A stretch of 64,000 bases of DNA from Pohlia nutans (lineage: Eukaryota > Streptophyta > Bryopsida > Bryales > Mniaceae): the NCBI GenBank assembly GCA_022496805.1, contig CM040085.1, positions 15,405,811-15,469,810 of the forward strand, written 5' to 3'. The notes under the pieces were generated by a model. It searched no databases and was not told the origin of the DNA. It was given only the letters and a program-made list of their open reading frames with translations. The translations under genes were made by a program, and so were the position numbers. This document shows, in pieces, positions 35,201 to 45,646 of this stretch (positions are counted from its first letter, which is position 1; the number at the start of each line of letters is the position of its first letter).

Positions 35201-36405
35201 CAGATCGAAATCGAGCGTGGTGACTCAATGACTTTGCTACTTGAAAGACCTGCAGTAGGAAAAACACCATCGCTACTGCTTAAGTCATGCATGTAAAAAT
35301 AAAATAAAATGACTGTGTATTGACAAGTGCCAAATGCGGTAAGTGCATTCTTTATATGCGTTTGCTGAATGCGTTTACTTTCTTTGAATGCCAAGAATCG
35401 GAACTACCACTCGTCGAAATTAACCCCAAAATAATTAGGACTTTTCAATAAGAAATCATGGCATTTCACCCTAAAAACCACACATAGGTTATAGAAAAAT
35501 AGAAACCTGTTCAGCCAGCTCCCTCGTTGGGCAGAGAACGACAGCTCGAGGCCTCCTAGCCCGAGTAAATTTGCCTGATGATGCCTCGTCTCTTCGCAAA
35601 GCCTGCATTCACACAGTACCTCGCCATAAGAATAAACAGAAAAATAGCTAAAGGGCGTGGTAATATATTGGATTTTTCAATACACCGACGGTGATCATTT
35701 CAGAGTGGGGACGTTTCCAGAGCACTACGTCATTCCCACTTCAAAAATTCATAATTAACTCCACAAGAGTCCGAAAAGGTGAATTAGATGCGGCTTCCAT
35801 TTGTCTTTCAAGGAAAATTGGCTGAAAAGTGTTTCAAGGAGTGCAACCCCCCAGAAAAGCCATATCAGACTCCGAGCAAAAGCAGATCAAGTGGACAAAC
35901 AAAAGAGAACCTGAATGATGGGCAGCATGTAAGCCAGGGTTTTCCCGGAACCCGTATGTGACGCCATAGCCACGCTTTCACCAGCGAGAACCGCAGGAAT
36001 TCCCATGGCTTGGACCTCGGTGGGCTCCGTGAGCCCCAACTCTCGCACTGCTTCCATGAGCTCGTCACTCAACCCCAGACCATCAAAACTCACAACCTCC
36101 GGTCCTCGCGGCTCCGGTACCTCTGACTTGGGGGGATTCAGCTTCGCCACCTTCGCCGCATCCCGCATCTGCCGCTGTCGCAAGCGCTCCAAGGGCGTGG
36201 GTGTGCTACGCACGGCCGACGACGAAGACGAGGACGATTCCTGCGTGGTAGACATACATCGGATCGACGCTCGAGAGCTCCATTGTCGTGTCGGAACGAG
36301 CACCTTCTGAGGGTAGCAATTACTACGCAGAGATGACGGACGTGAGAGGAGCTTCATGGCCGCCATGCTGGAAACCCCGCGCAGCTTCAAAAGACGGCAC
36401 GCCAT
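32221..36405 (-). CDS. RH39: DEAD-box RNA helicase, plastid type, closest to RH39
   Basis: Arabidopsis RH39 acts in chloroplast 23S rRNA maturation. Nine exons on the minus strand (36405-35911, 35602-35507, 35249-35061, 34540-34400, 34273-34133, 33863-33721, 33595-33463, 33185-33137, 32648-32221) join in frame to about 604 residues. The first 60 are basic and Ser-rich, a likely transit peptide. Helicase motifs in order: Q motif GLTEPTEVQ (124-132), SHTGSGKT (149-156), PTRELA (190), TPGR (239), DEAD (263-266), TAT in place of the usual SAT (302-304), and [10 protein letters not shown] (451-460). The C-terminus is a tandem Gly/Ser/Arg tail built on SSRPGS. The intron between exons 3 and 4 holds a TTAA element. 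The DEAD-box call is certain; the RH39 orthology rests on my recollection of family features (motif VI and the C-terminal block after it). Confidence 0.93.
34678..34916. mobile_element. TTAA-flanked MITE, subfamily B, in a helicase intron
   Basis: Starts TTAACCCTTAAAGGACCAGG and ends CTTGGTCCTTTGGGGGTTAA. The hallmark ATTCATGGTTTTAAAATG is present. It lies in the intron between exons 3 and 4. Confidence 0.87.
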
Positions 36406-37151
36406 GGCTGCTCGAGGCTCAAAAAACTGCCATCATCTCAAACTCCCTGCCAAATTTACAAAACGCACCAAAGAATTGGAAGGAAAAATGGTGAGCAGGA
36501 AATTAGGTCGTGTGCGGAGCAAATGCAGGCAACGGAAGAGAAAAGAGGAAATGCAAACGGAACTTACAGGAGTGGATGGCGAGCTTGGGTGGCGATGGGC
36601 GTGAGTTTACAACTGAAGCTGCAGAGGCTAAAACCCTGTGACACAAACACACTGAAGTGGGCTGCCCTGGCTGAGGATAATGCTCATCCCTCTCTAATTG
36701 CACTGCCTTGCCTTGGCGTCTCTCTAATTGCACTGCCTTGCCTTGGCGTCCCATGTAATAAATATCACTTCAGATTTCGACCATTTTTTTCTAATTTTGA
36801 CGCATCTGGTTTCAAATCTATAGGAAGAAAATGGAAACCTTCAGTCACATTCTTATAATAAAAAATTAAATGTGAATTTTTAGTTGGATTTTGTATAAGA
36901 AAACTATGCAAAATTTGTCAAAATTAACAACTTGAACTACATTTTTGTAGCCATCCTAATGAAAATTATGTAAAAAAAAACCCTAAATGGGCTTAGACTA
37001 TTGTAGTTCCAATTGGGTTTTGGCAAAAAGAAATCGAATGTCTAACTAGGGCTCCTCTATAGTCCTATATTGGTTTTGGTAAAAGGAAGTCAAATATTTA
37101 ATTAGGGTTCAGCCAAATCTGTGGACTACCGCATTGTAACCTCATATTGGT
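36406..37151. other. Helicase upstream region
   Basis: Contains the helicase promoter and leader (minus strand). A perfect 30-bp direct duplication occupies 36691-36720 and 36721-36750, each unit starting TCTCTAATTGCACTGCCTTG. No other gene seen. Confidence 0.5.
36691..36750. repeat. Perfect 30-bp tandem duplication
   Basis: Two identical adjacent 30-bp units about 290-345 bp upstream of the helicase start codon, within its likely promoter. Confidence 0.95.
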
Positions 37152-37736
37152 TTAACCCCTCGAGGACCAAGGCTAATTTTCCAAGTTTGGTCAGCTCACT
37201 GTGGAATGAGTATTGATCCTCAATTCTTGAGATTTTTTGTGGTGATTCTACTCTTTGTAACAAAGATGGGATGGTAATTTGCGTACGTAGGTGATGTATA
37301 AATCAAAAGATACAATCATGCAAAGGTGAAAAACCTAACTGCGGGCAGCTCCTGAAAATTTTCATACAATGAGCTATGCATCTAAATTTTTGCACACAAT
37401 GAGCTAACACCCTCATGCACACAATTGCCAAATTCATTTTACCAAATTTGAGACTAAACTTTGCATTTTCGGCATTTTCAAAAAGTTTCAAAAATGGGCA
37501 GCAAGCCAAAAAAAAAGGTGCAACCAACTTTGAAGCTTATAATTTTACTATTGAAGAACCTTGAACGGTTGAAAATTTGTAGGTGGTAATAAATTCAAGT
37601 TGCTTGAAATATCCTATGGTTGGATTGGTCAAAAAGGTCATAGATCAAAAACTATTTGTCTTTTTATGAGAAGGGATACTTTGGAGTGTTTGGAGAAGAA
37701 CATAGTTGTGGTCCTTTAGGGGTTAAAAAAAAAAAG
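37152..37736. mobile_element. TTAA-flanked element, 585 bp
   Basis: Starts TTAACCCCTCGAGGACCAAG and ends GTGGTCCTTTAGGGGTTAA. The termini relate to subfamily B (GGACCA) but the interior is different. Confidence 0.8.
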
Positions 37737-37798
37737 TCAAATATTTGATTAGGCCTCCGTTGGCTTTCTAGACTAATGTTGCCCCATATCATAGCATA

Positions 37799-38377
37799 TA
37801 AATCCTTAAACGTCCAAGCATCCAGAAAGTGGATGATGTATAGAATCAAATACAGTTTTCACATTTGTTATTGACTTTTTGTAGTGTGGATTCTTTTACT
37901 ATAGATTGTATGGGAAGTTAGCTTCATGCATGTGTGATCTGATTAGAAAGGGGATGATTTGTGAAATTTTTATACATCATTTTCATGTTGTAGTGATTCA
38001 CCCAAACTTTCAAAGATTTTAATGTAAAAGTGTTCTTAAAAAAGTCAACTCATAAAATTAAGCAACCAAAAAATATCCAAAAATCACTACATTTGGAATA
38101 TTACATTTCAAGCAATCACAACAAATTTCATGTACAAATTGTCAAATATCTTATTCGTAATCAAATTACAAAAGAATTTTCAATTTTATGTTTCAAATTT
38201 TTTACCAAAATATTGGTGATGGAAATCATAGATCTAACCGTATGGACAAAATCAAAAATTCATGATGTACAACTTTTATTCATAATTCAAGTTCAAAATA
38301 TCCCTCTTAGTTACATTTTATAATACATCTTTGAAATTCTCCAAATCTCGAGAGGGATGAGGACGTTTAGGGGTTAA
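37799..38377. mobile_element. TTAA-type element, subfamily C, about 579 bp
   Basis: The left end is degenerate (TAAATCCTTAAACGTCC). The right end is intact (GGACGTTTAGGGGTTAA). The interior shares GGGAAGTTAGCTTCATGC and GTTGTAGTGATTCACCC with 19315, and the CAAGTTCAAAATATCC segment with 4155 and 52225. Confidence 0.75.
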
Positions 38378-38709
38378 TAGAGCAATGCAATTGATCGCCC
38401 TTTCCGAAAGAGAGTCTTCATTTAGATCCACTTTTCTAAATTATGATTCCATGAATTTCGGGACTACCAGTGTGTCATTGCCACGTAATCTTAGTTTCTA
38501 GTTGTAACTAGATTGCGGTCCATTGCAAAAAAGGGTGTTGGCTCTCATTGCTCTATTACGCTATGATTGGTTTCAACCAAAAAGAAAGGTCAAATACTTA
38601 AATAGTGTTATATTAGTCTATGTTGCATTACCATAATTCTTAATTGGTTTGGGTAAAAAGAAGTTGAATATTTAACTAGGTCCCTTGGAGATTTTTTATA
38701 CATGGTGTA
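38378..38709. other. Short gene-free spacer
   Basis: Nothing supportable. Confidence 0.4.
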
Positions 38710-39255
38710 TTAACCCTTTGACGCGTACGCGTTCACATAGTGGACAATGAATAGATTCAAATTATCCTCTTGACTACATACATAGACAATGTTCAACCAT
38801 CCAAATTTCTCTTGGTTCTTGTGCTAGTTGACTATCATTTGTACAATATGGATCTTCAAAATAAGACATTGTGGTTTTTCTAAACAGAACATAATTGGTT
38901 ATGCCATGGCTTTCATTTTTAGTTCAAAAAGTGAGACCTTCAACATGATTTTCCAAAATAAGTAGAATCAAATAATGGAAACCATACCATCTCGTAGTGT
39001 ATGTTATTTCAAATTCATTGCAATAGTTTTTAATTTAATTTTTTGGGGTAATTTGGGATTTTTAATTGAATTTCAAAAGAAAATCTTGAAAATTTAATTA
39101 CAATTTATTAATAATATATATGATAAATCCAACCGTACAGATGTGATCTTTACATTGACGTTACAACTTCGCTTTGTACATCAACTACATTTTTGTGATT
39201 CATTAAACATTTTATCACGCATTTTCAAAATTAGTGTTGAATCGGGACGTTAAAA
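38710..39255. mobile_element. TTAA-type element, subfamily D, right end decayed
   Basis: The left end is TTAACCCTTTGACGCGTACG. The next blocks (GTTCACATAGTGGACAATGA, ATAGATTCAAATTATCC) match the start of 44128-44715. A possible degraded right end is GGGACGTTAA near 39246. The end coordinate is approximate. Confidence 0.5.
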
Positions 39256-39820
39256 ACATGCAATTTGCTATTTACATACTTGGCCATATAATCATGCACT
39301 TGGCCCCAAAACACATTGAAAAATTTGCCTAAAAAATTCTTTAAAAAACAACGATTTTGTCTTTCTACAATCACTTTCCTTGTAAACAAATAATTATTTT
39401 ATTTATTTTTCATCCTTATCTTTATATTTTCTTTTGTCTTGCTTCTTTCTTGTCGTCTTTCTTGTCTTCTTCTTGTTTTCCTTCTTGTCTTCCTTCTTAT
39501 CTTCTTCTATTTCTTCTATTTTTTTCAAACCCCACACCTGCACCAAAGAAGAGAGCGAAAAAAATATTTTCGTCTTCTTTTTTGTTCAAGGTTCAACTGG
39601 CGGCTAAATCCTAAACGGCGGAGGAAGAAAAAGAAGAAGGAAACAAATTAATTAATTTTAAAAATAAAAAATAAAAAATAAAAAATATTGGTCCGCTTAG
39701 GCTGATGGAGTGCGCGGCCGCGCATCCTAAGTCCATCTTCTTCTCCCTCTCTCTCCCCCTCTCCCCCTCTCAATATATGGCTTTAGTGTGAATGTGATGC
39801 AATTTGTTGAAGTATTGTTA
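39256..39820. other. Gene-free DNA with a TCTTC-rich tract
   Basis: A pyrimidine-rich imperfect tandem of TTCTTGTCTTC units runs over about 39431-39531. The open frames there are low-complexity Leu/Phe/Ser strings and not real proteins. Confidence 0.5.
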
Positions 39821-39959
39821 AGGCCTCTTTACACTAGAGGCGAGAAGCTGTGAAAAGAGAAATTTCATCCAATGGGAGGCCTAAAAACCGAGAAGACCAA
39901 TTTCTCATTGGCTAAAATTTCTCTCCTCACGGCTTCTCGCCTCTAGTGTAAAGAGGCCC
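39821..39959. mobile_element. Tourist/Harbinger-like foldback MITE, 139 bp
   Basis: The ends AGGCCTCTTTACACTAGAGG and CCTCTAGTGTAAAGAGGCCC are flanked by TTA on both sides (39818-39820, 39960-39962). Complementarity continues through GCGAGAAGC, and most of the element folds on itself. Confidence 0.85.
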
Positions 39960-40314
39960 TTATTGTGCTAGTTTTGCAGTAAAACTTGAATTCGTCATGC
40001 ACAAATTGCATAACTTTTTGCAATATCTTCCAAAATGAAAGATGTTTGCTTTCATATTGCCTACCTATTCCCGAAAACCAAATACGAAAAAACCTTACAA
40101 ATATTTTTTAAATAAATATTTTGTAAAACAATGATTTTGTTAAATGAATAAACATAGAAATTTCATCTTCTAAAATTGAAATTTTGCATAGATGATCCTC
40201 TTTATAAAGGAATACATTAAAAATTATACACCACAAGAAACCACTTAAATTTCCTTTACATGGCAACTAGAACTAATACAAGACAAGGGGGTGACATAAT
40301 ATATATCAATTGAC
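39960..40314. other. Gene-free spacer
   Basis: AT-rich, no feature identified. Confidence 0.4.
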
Positions 40315-40860
40315 TGTATATACGATTGTAATGCTCGATTTAAACCAGACATCATATGTGTTAAAGGACTTCTATACCAAAACACACCACCATTATATAT
40401 TCATTCAGGTCTTACCATACAATTTATCAAAATCACATATTGCAATGATAGATTCTCCCACAAAAAAATAAATGCTAAAATATAAAAATACCAACCATTA
40501 ATTAATTGCATCTCTAATATAGGATGGAAATTGGAACTGCTCATTGTCACACTATGGACACCAGAGTGGCCACACATATCCCCTCAATCAAAATAATCGA
40601 AGGAAAATTCCAAATACCCAAAAAATTCATTAGAAATACCTTTATAGAAATTAACGCCATTGCCATATGCCATGCCATGTCTATCCTCTTCCATAAAAGA
40701 AAAATAGAAAATAATCAACCCTCATGAATAAACCTAAATCCCCTCTGAAAATTAAAAAATTGATGATGGTTAAGACCACTATTTTTTTTTGTTAGCTCAT
40801 TAAGCACTGTTATCAATTTGGGAATGGGGGCAATTAGTTGTTAAAACTTTACTGCCTGTG
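40315..40860 (+). mobile_element. Degraded LINE, C-terminal coding remnant and 3' tail
   Basis: Conceptual translation in mixed frames gives CNARFKPDIICVKGL, LTIQFIK, NDRFS and KYQPLIN, followed by GWK. This matches, in the same order, the C-terminal region of the LINE at 62768-64000. Several stops and frameshifts interrupt it. The trailing GGTTAAGACCACTATTTTTT is also found (inverted) at 7226-7405. Confidence 0.75.
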
Positions 40861-41898
40861 TAAACCCACTTAGCAGCAACAAGTCTCATATATCTCATAG
40901 CCGCTCAAATGAATTCAATTGGAGTCAAACCAAGACCACCTAAACGAGATAAAACACCCACTCACAACCACTGAAAATCATGACTTGGTGTTCTTCACAC
41001 AAGAAATTAAGTACCTTATACACTAAACTATCCACATCTAAAATTTGTTTGTTTTGTATGAGTTACGTTGAGATCTTCTAGACCGTGCACCCGCTGCTTG
41101 CGTTCTTGATATCTTCAAAAAGCTCTCAACAATAACGATAAGGGGTGCATCAAAGTTATTTCGTGACTTTTGAACTTACGGTATGGAAGTTATGAAATTT
41201 TAATCGAATTTCTACACCATAAATTGAATTAAATTATGAATAAATTATTCTAAAAACAAAAATAAAAATAAAAGTATGCCTAAACCACAGGGAACATTGG
41301 GTCAACAGCACAGGGCCAACAGCGCAGGGCCACACTAGTTTTTAATGATATGTATGTTCACTAGGGTTTGGTGAGAGCACTGAGAACGTGATATTAAAGA
41401 GGGTGATATTAAAGAGGTCCAGATATATCAACCGAAGAACGAACCCTAAACTCAAGAAGCAACTGATGAACGTTCAGAAATCTACCATTTGGAAGAATAT
41501 CTTCGAAACGTAGATGAAACAACGCCATTTGATTTTTAAGAGTAGATGAACGCAGATGAAACTTCGATGAAAGTGGATGAACATATGTTTGCACAGATGA
41601 CGAGGCGCAAGTAATGAACATTCAAGAATCTTCCATTTCGAAGAATATCTCCAATACGCAGATGAAAGTAGATGAATACATGTAGATGAAAGTAGACGGT
41701 TCTAGATGAACCCGGGGACTATTGCTTTTGCGAGGTGTATACAAGACTGCGTGGGCACTTCCTGGAGGTTCATTTTCGCTTGATTAAGTTGAACAAATTG
41801 CTCAACTGCCTCCGAGCACTCCGCCAGGGTTTGACATTTCTATTAGCACAGGGTTTCCCGTTTGCCGACTAGGATTTAGGGTTTCTAGAAAAGCTTAT
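40861..41898. other. Gene-free DNA upstream of the WNK gene
   Basis: A degenerate series of GTAGATGAA/GCAGATGAA units spreads over about 41505-41712. The telo-box-like TTAGGGTTT at 41876-41884 opens the repeated leader of the WNK gene. Confidence 0.45.
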
Positions 41899-42028
41899 AT
41901 GGAAGCTCTACTGTTGCATTCGCTTTGTGTGCCTCGCGTGGGCGGTTCAGGGTCTAGGGTTTCTAGAAAAGCTTGTATGGAAGCTCTGTTGTTTCACTCT
42001 CTATGCGTTTGTGGTGGGGTTAGGGTTT
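41876..42028 (+). promoter_or_regulatory. WNK leader: repeated TTAGGGTTT/CTAGGGTTT units
   Basis: The block (T/C)TAGGGTTTCTAGAAAAGCT followed by an ATGGAAGCTCT occurs three times (starting near 41876, 41954 and 42020), two of them with an exact telo-box-like TTAGGGTTT. Spacings of 78 and 66 bp are multiples of three. Confidence 0.6.
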
Positions 42029-42060
42029 CTAGAAAAGCTCGTATGGAAGCTCTGTTGTAG
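41899..42060 (+). CDS. Repeat-built upstream open frame, 53 codons
   Basis: ATG at 41899 opens a frame ending TAG at 42058-42060. It is built from three repeats beginning MEALL, the first two extended as MEALL-x-HSLCV and each joined to the next by VSRKA. Because the DNA units differ by whole codons, the repeat keeps one frame. It lies just upstream of the WNK open frame and in a different frame. It could be a translated upstream open frame, or simply a duplicated leader. I know no family match. Confidence 0.3.
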   Translation: MEALLLHSLCVPRVGGSGSRVSRKACMEALLFHSLCVCGGVRVSRKARMEALL

Positions 42061-42116
42061 CATTCGCTGTGAGGTCTCGCAATCAGTCCGTTTGATTGAT
42101 TTGTGAGGGTTTTGAG

Positions 42117-43073
42117 ATGGAGGAATTGGGGAAATAGGATTTCTTGGAGGTTGATCCCACGGGGCGTTACGGGCACTATGCAGAGGTATTAGGGAAGGGC
42201 GCTAGCAAGGTGGTGTACCGGGGGTTTGATGAGGAGGAAGGGTTAGAGGTGGCGTGGAATCAAGTCCACATCGGACCTCACGCTTCCGCGCAGGAATTAG
42301 AGCGCATCCTCATTGAAGTCCGATTGTTGCACACGCTGCGCCACAAGAACATCGTCCGGTGCAGGGAGTCGTGGCTCGATAAAAAAAAGAAGAACGTCAA
42401 CTTCATCACCGAGCTTTTCACCTCTGGAACTTTAAGGCATTACTGTAAGATTCACGCGAAATATGTTAGAACCAGCGCCGTGAAGTGCTGGGCGCGGCAG
42501 ATTCTCAACGGACTCGTGTACCTGCACGGCCAATCTCCACCTATAATCTACCGTGACATCAAATGTGATAACATTTTTATTAACGGAAACACGGGACATG
42601 TAAAGATCGGAGATATGGGATCTGCCATAGCCAAGCGCGAAGCTAGGGTTCATAGCATCGTTGGAACCCCCGAGTTCATGGCACCCGAGATGTATGACGA
42701 AGATTACAACGAACTTGTGGACATTTACGCATTCGGCATGAGCGTGCTTGAGATGGTGACCAAGAAGTACCCTTACAAAGAGTGCCAAAACGCGGCGCAG
42801 ATTTACAAGAAAGTCATAGCCGGCAAGCTGCCTGCATCGCTGTTGGCACATGTGAAGGATCCCGAGGTCCAAACTTTCATCCTGAAATGCTTGGCTCCTG
42901 CTTCCCGGAGACCATCTGCTGCAGAGCTCCTCTTGGATCCGTTTCTTGCTGTTCAAACTGTACCATGTCCAGATTCTCCAACTCACATGGTCCCTTCCAC
43001 TATCAAGGGTACCTGCAATCCAGAACCAATTGTTGCAGCCTCAATTGATGCAGCTGCCATCCAGTGTCAGTAG
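42117..43073 (+). pseudogene. WNK-type kinase, intronless, with an early in-frame TAG
   Basis: WNK kinases lack the usual subdomain II lysine. In plants they act in osmotic, flowering and clock signalling. The open frame 42138-43073 encodes the whole kinase domain: [19 protein letters not shown] (the WNK hallmark), [21 protein letters not shown] (Tyr in place of the HRD His), GDMGSA (DFG site) and [20 protein letters not shown]. It then stops after a short tail, about 310 residues against the usual 500-700. The only plausible start, ATG 42117, is followed in frame by TAG at 42135-42137, then [14 protein letters not shown], the normal WNK N-terminus. The frame has no intron, unlike plant WNK genes generally. 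I read it as a retrocopy with a recent nonsense change. An unseen upstream exon is possible, but the GAAATAG acceptor is purine-rich and poor. Confidence 0.8.
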
Positions 43074-43674
43074 AGATTTAATTGTACATTATTCATAGCC
43101 GTGTAGCATTTGTTTCTCTACTGTGCATGGTTTTATGCTTCGACAACAAAAGTTGTCTAGAAGCGTATAAACTTTGAGTACAATTTTTCTGTAACTATGG
43201 GCTTCACTTGCTTCTAGTCCTGGTTTATCATGGGTTAGGATTAGAGTATATGCTAACTTACTGAGCTGCGAAATTCCACTTTCACATGCAGCACAATTTT
43301 GTTCCCATAGCTGAGTCATCCAGTACAATTTTGTTCCCTTAGCTGAGTTGTCTGCGATTCCATCTTTCATAATATTCTTGGACCTACAACCATTCATCTT
43401 TCTAAGAAAATTATTCATGTTCTCACAAATATACCAATTTGGTTCTAAATTTTTATCTTACCTTATCTAATTTTATTTCAAGGGATAATTGTGACTCTTT
43501 GAGAGGAACTTGGAAAGACTCTTTTTTTTGTGTTGGAGACAAACTAGAGAAACAATGAATTTTACATGACTTCCTTTGTCTCTTTTGTTTTCTTTGAATT
43601 TTTTGTTTTCTTCTTTGAATCTTTTTTTGTTTTCTTCTTTCTTTTTGAACTTCTACATTTATCTTTAACCCTTA
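43074..43674. other. Gene-free spacer after the WNK frame
   Basis: Contains TTTTCTTCTTTGAATT-type pyrimidine-rich repeats at about 43570-43650. No poly-A tract directly follows the WNK frame. No gene seen. Confidence 0.4.
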
Positions 43675-44723
43675 AGCGTCCACACTACAATTACCCGGTC
43701 AAACATTATCAATTCCTCACATTTTAAAATATATCATATTTTTATGATATTTTTCTCATATAATGTATTGTTAAGCCGATTCATCTAGATTTTTTCATAA
43801 TTATATAAATATATATATTTTATAAGAGTTTTAAAAGCTTTTCTCTTGTATAAATCATAATAATTACAAAAAAGCTTAGAATAGTATGAAATTTATAGGG
43901 AAAATGTAAATAATAGTGATGAACAACAAGGTGTAGGTGGCATGCTTCTTGAGCTTACCTAAAAGAAATTCGATAGAAAAGTACAATAATTTTAATAATT
44001 TAATAATTTTGAAAAACCAAACTCGATAAACTTCATTTTCTCAATTGAAAGCAATAGCAAAAAACTTCATCTTCAAGATCAAAATTGACTTTGACCAACA
44101 AACATCCACTATTTGGATGCGCGGTCCTTAACCTTTAAACGTCAGAGCGTTCAGAAAGTGGACGACTAACAGATTCAAACCCTTCTCACGTTCTCATCAA
44201 TGCTTGGATGAAAGTCATCCAATTTTTTAGAGATTCTTCACCAACTTGTTGTCCTATCTAACGGTTGGATTTAGTCATACTTGATTACATATTTTTCTAA
44301 AATTACAAATGTAGAAGTATGTCAAGTCGTTGACCAAACCAAAATTGCGTTGACTATAGTTCAAAAGTGGCCTTGCAAAAATGAGGTCGTAGATTTAAGA
44401 AACACAAAAATTTCAAAAAATCACCATGTTTAAGAGTATCTCATTTCAAATTCATTCCAACAAATTTTACTCAAAAAATATTAATATTTTGTTTGTAATC
44501 AAAGTTAGAAGGAATTTCAAATTTTAACTTTTAAATTTTATAATTAAATATTGGTGATAGTATTAGTGAATCGAACCGTATTGATGGAATCTAAAATTCA
44601 AAATCTAGAACTTTCATTTGTATATCAATTCCAAAATATTCTTCTAAATAGTACTTTATGATGATTTTTCTCAAATTGTCAATTCCACGGACACCCTAGT
44701 ACGCTTAGGGGTTAAAGGGTTAA
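43675..44723. mobile_element. TTAA-flanked element, interrupted by another TTAA element
   Basis: Starts TTAACCCTTAAGCGTCC. Its right end is split: ATGCGCGGTCCTTAA (to 44131) resumes as TTAAAGGGTTAA (44712-44723). Removing the nested element restores GGTCCTTAAAGGGTTAA, a normal family right end. Without the insertion it is about 461 bp. Confidence 0.82.
44128..44715. mobile_element. TTAA-flanked element, subfamily D, nested, 588 bp
   Basis: Starts TTAACCTTTAAACGTCAGAG and ends GTACGCTTAGGGGTTAA. Both flanks are TTAA, and the host element becomes continuous across it, which demonstrates a TTAA target duplication. Confidence 0.87.
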
Positions 44724-44773
44724 GAGTTAAACCATTATGGATGCTTTTATGCTGGTGATTGTGGATGAGGAAC

Positions 44774-45132
44774 AGGCACCACGGGCCTTGGCTTGGTGGT
44801 TGGGGCTCATGGCCCCCAACGAGGAGGTTGTGGGTTCTATTCCCCATGCCGGCGTGGTGTTCACTACCATAGTCCACCCAACTATGGTGGGGGGTCCTTG
44901 GACCTTGTTGTATGGGTACCTCAAAGCCCTTTGGGGAGATACCATGTCCGGTATCTTCAAGGCACTAGGTAGTAGCTTAGTGTGTCACTATAGTGTCCAT
45001 CCTCGAAAGGGGAGAGTAGTACTGTCCCAATTTCCCCTTGTCCGGTGGGCATCGGATCATTGGCATTACGAACGGACACTTCATTCACGCCAGCCTTGTA
45101 GAAGGGTCGGAGTTTCTATCTATCTATCTATC
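44774..45132 (+). mobile_element. Full-length tRNA-derived SINE with (TATC)n tail
   Basis: A 12-bp target duplication TGGATGAGGAAC flanks it (44762-44773 and 45133-45144). The head carries pol III promoter-like boxes: A box TGGCTTGGTGG (44789-44799) and B box GGTTCTATTCC (44833-44843), one base from the consensus GGTTCGANTCC. The 359-bp element ends in a TCTA/TATC microsatellite instead of poly-A. Its 3' part recurs at 2807, 5326, 21197, 23453, 58293 and 62281. It encodes nothing; the 136-residue open frame over it is chance. A LINE partner must supply reverse transcriptase. Confidence 0.9.
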
Positions 45133-45646
45133 TGGATGAGGAACTGAGGATAACGATGCTTGACCAAAATAAGTTAGACATACTAGTAACTTACTATGAG
45201 AAGGCTGTCCTCGAGGTTTGTTGCGTGGAAATGTCTTTGAAGTGAGTTCGTCTCTTTCTCGCAGGCACTCCCTTTCCCTTCCCTTGCCTTGCTGTCCCTT
45301 GCATTGCATTCCTTCTTTGCTTCAAGTTTATCCCCTCTCATCATCGACAGAGGCGACTCTTCCATTGCCCATGTTTCTTCTGAGCTTGTTTGTGGACGTT
45401 GCACCCATTGTCTCATTCACAGCAGCACCAGAGTGTGGTGAAATTGGACGCCATCTCCGTCCTTGCGGACCCTGCTGCCACGGTTTTTCTCCAACCCTGC
45501 GCTGCCCGGATGGAACTCCTGTGCACAATTCGGAACCGATTGGATTAGGGTTAGGTCTCCGGGTATGCATTCGGGCTTATGGCATGTTAGGGTTTGAAGA
45601 AGAGAGTACAGGTGGGGAATCGTAGAGTCGAATTGTGGGAGAAGTC
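45133..45646 (+). promoter_or_regulatory. SP1-like gene upstream region and leader
   Basis: GC-richer than the flank. The 135-residue open frame at 45218-45625 has no domain and stops before the ATG at 45647, so I treat it as leader. A telo-box-like TTAGGGTTT sits at 45587-45595. Confidence 0.45.

Noticed and set aside
44737..45147. 136-codon protein gene
   Set aside because: The frame coincides with the SINE, including its tRNA-like head and microsatellite tail, so it is chance.
45218..45625. 135-codon open frame before SP1
   Set aside because: No domain, low-complexity start, and it ends just before the SP1 ATG, so it is better explained as leader sequence.
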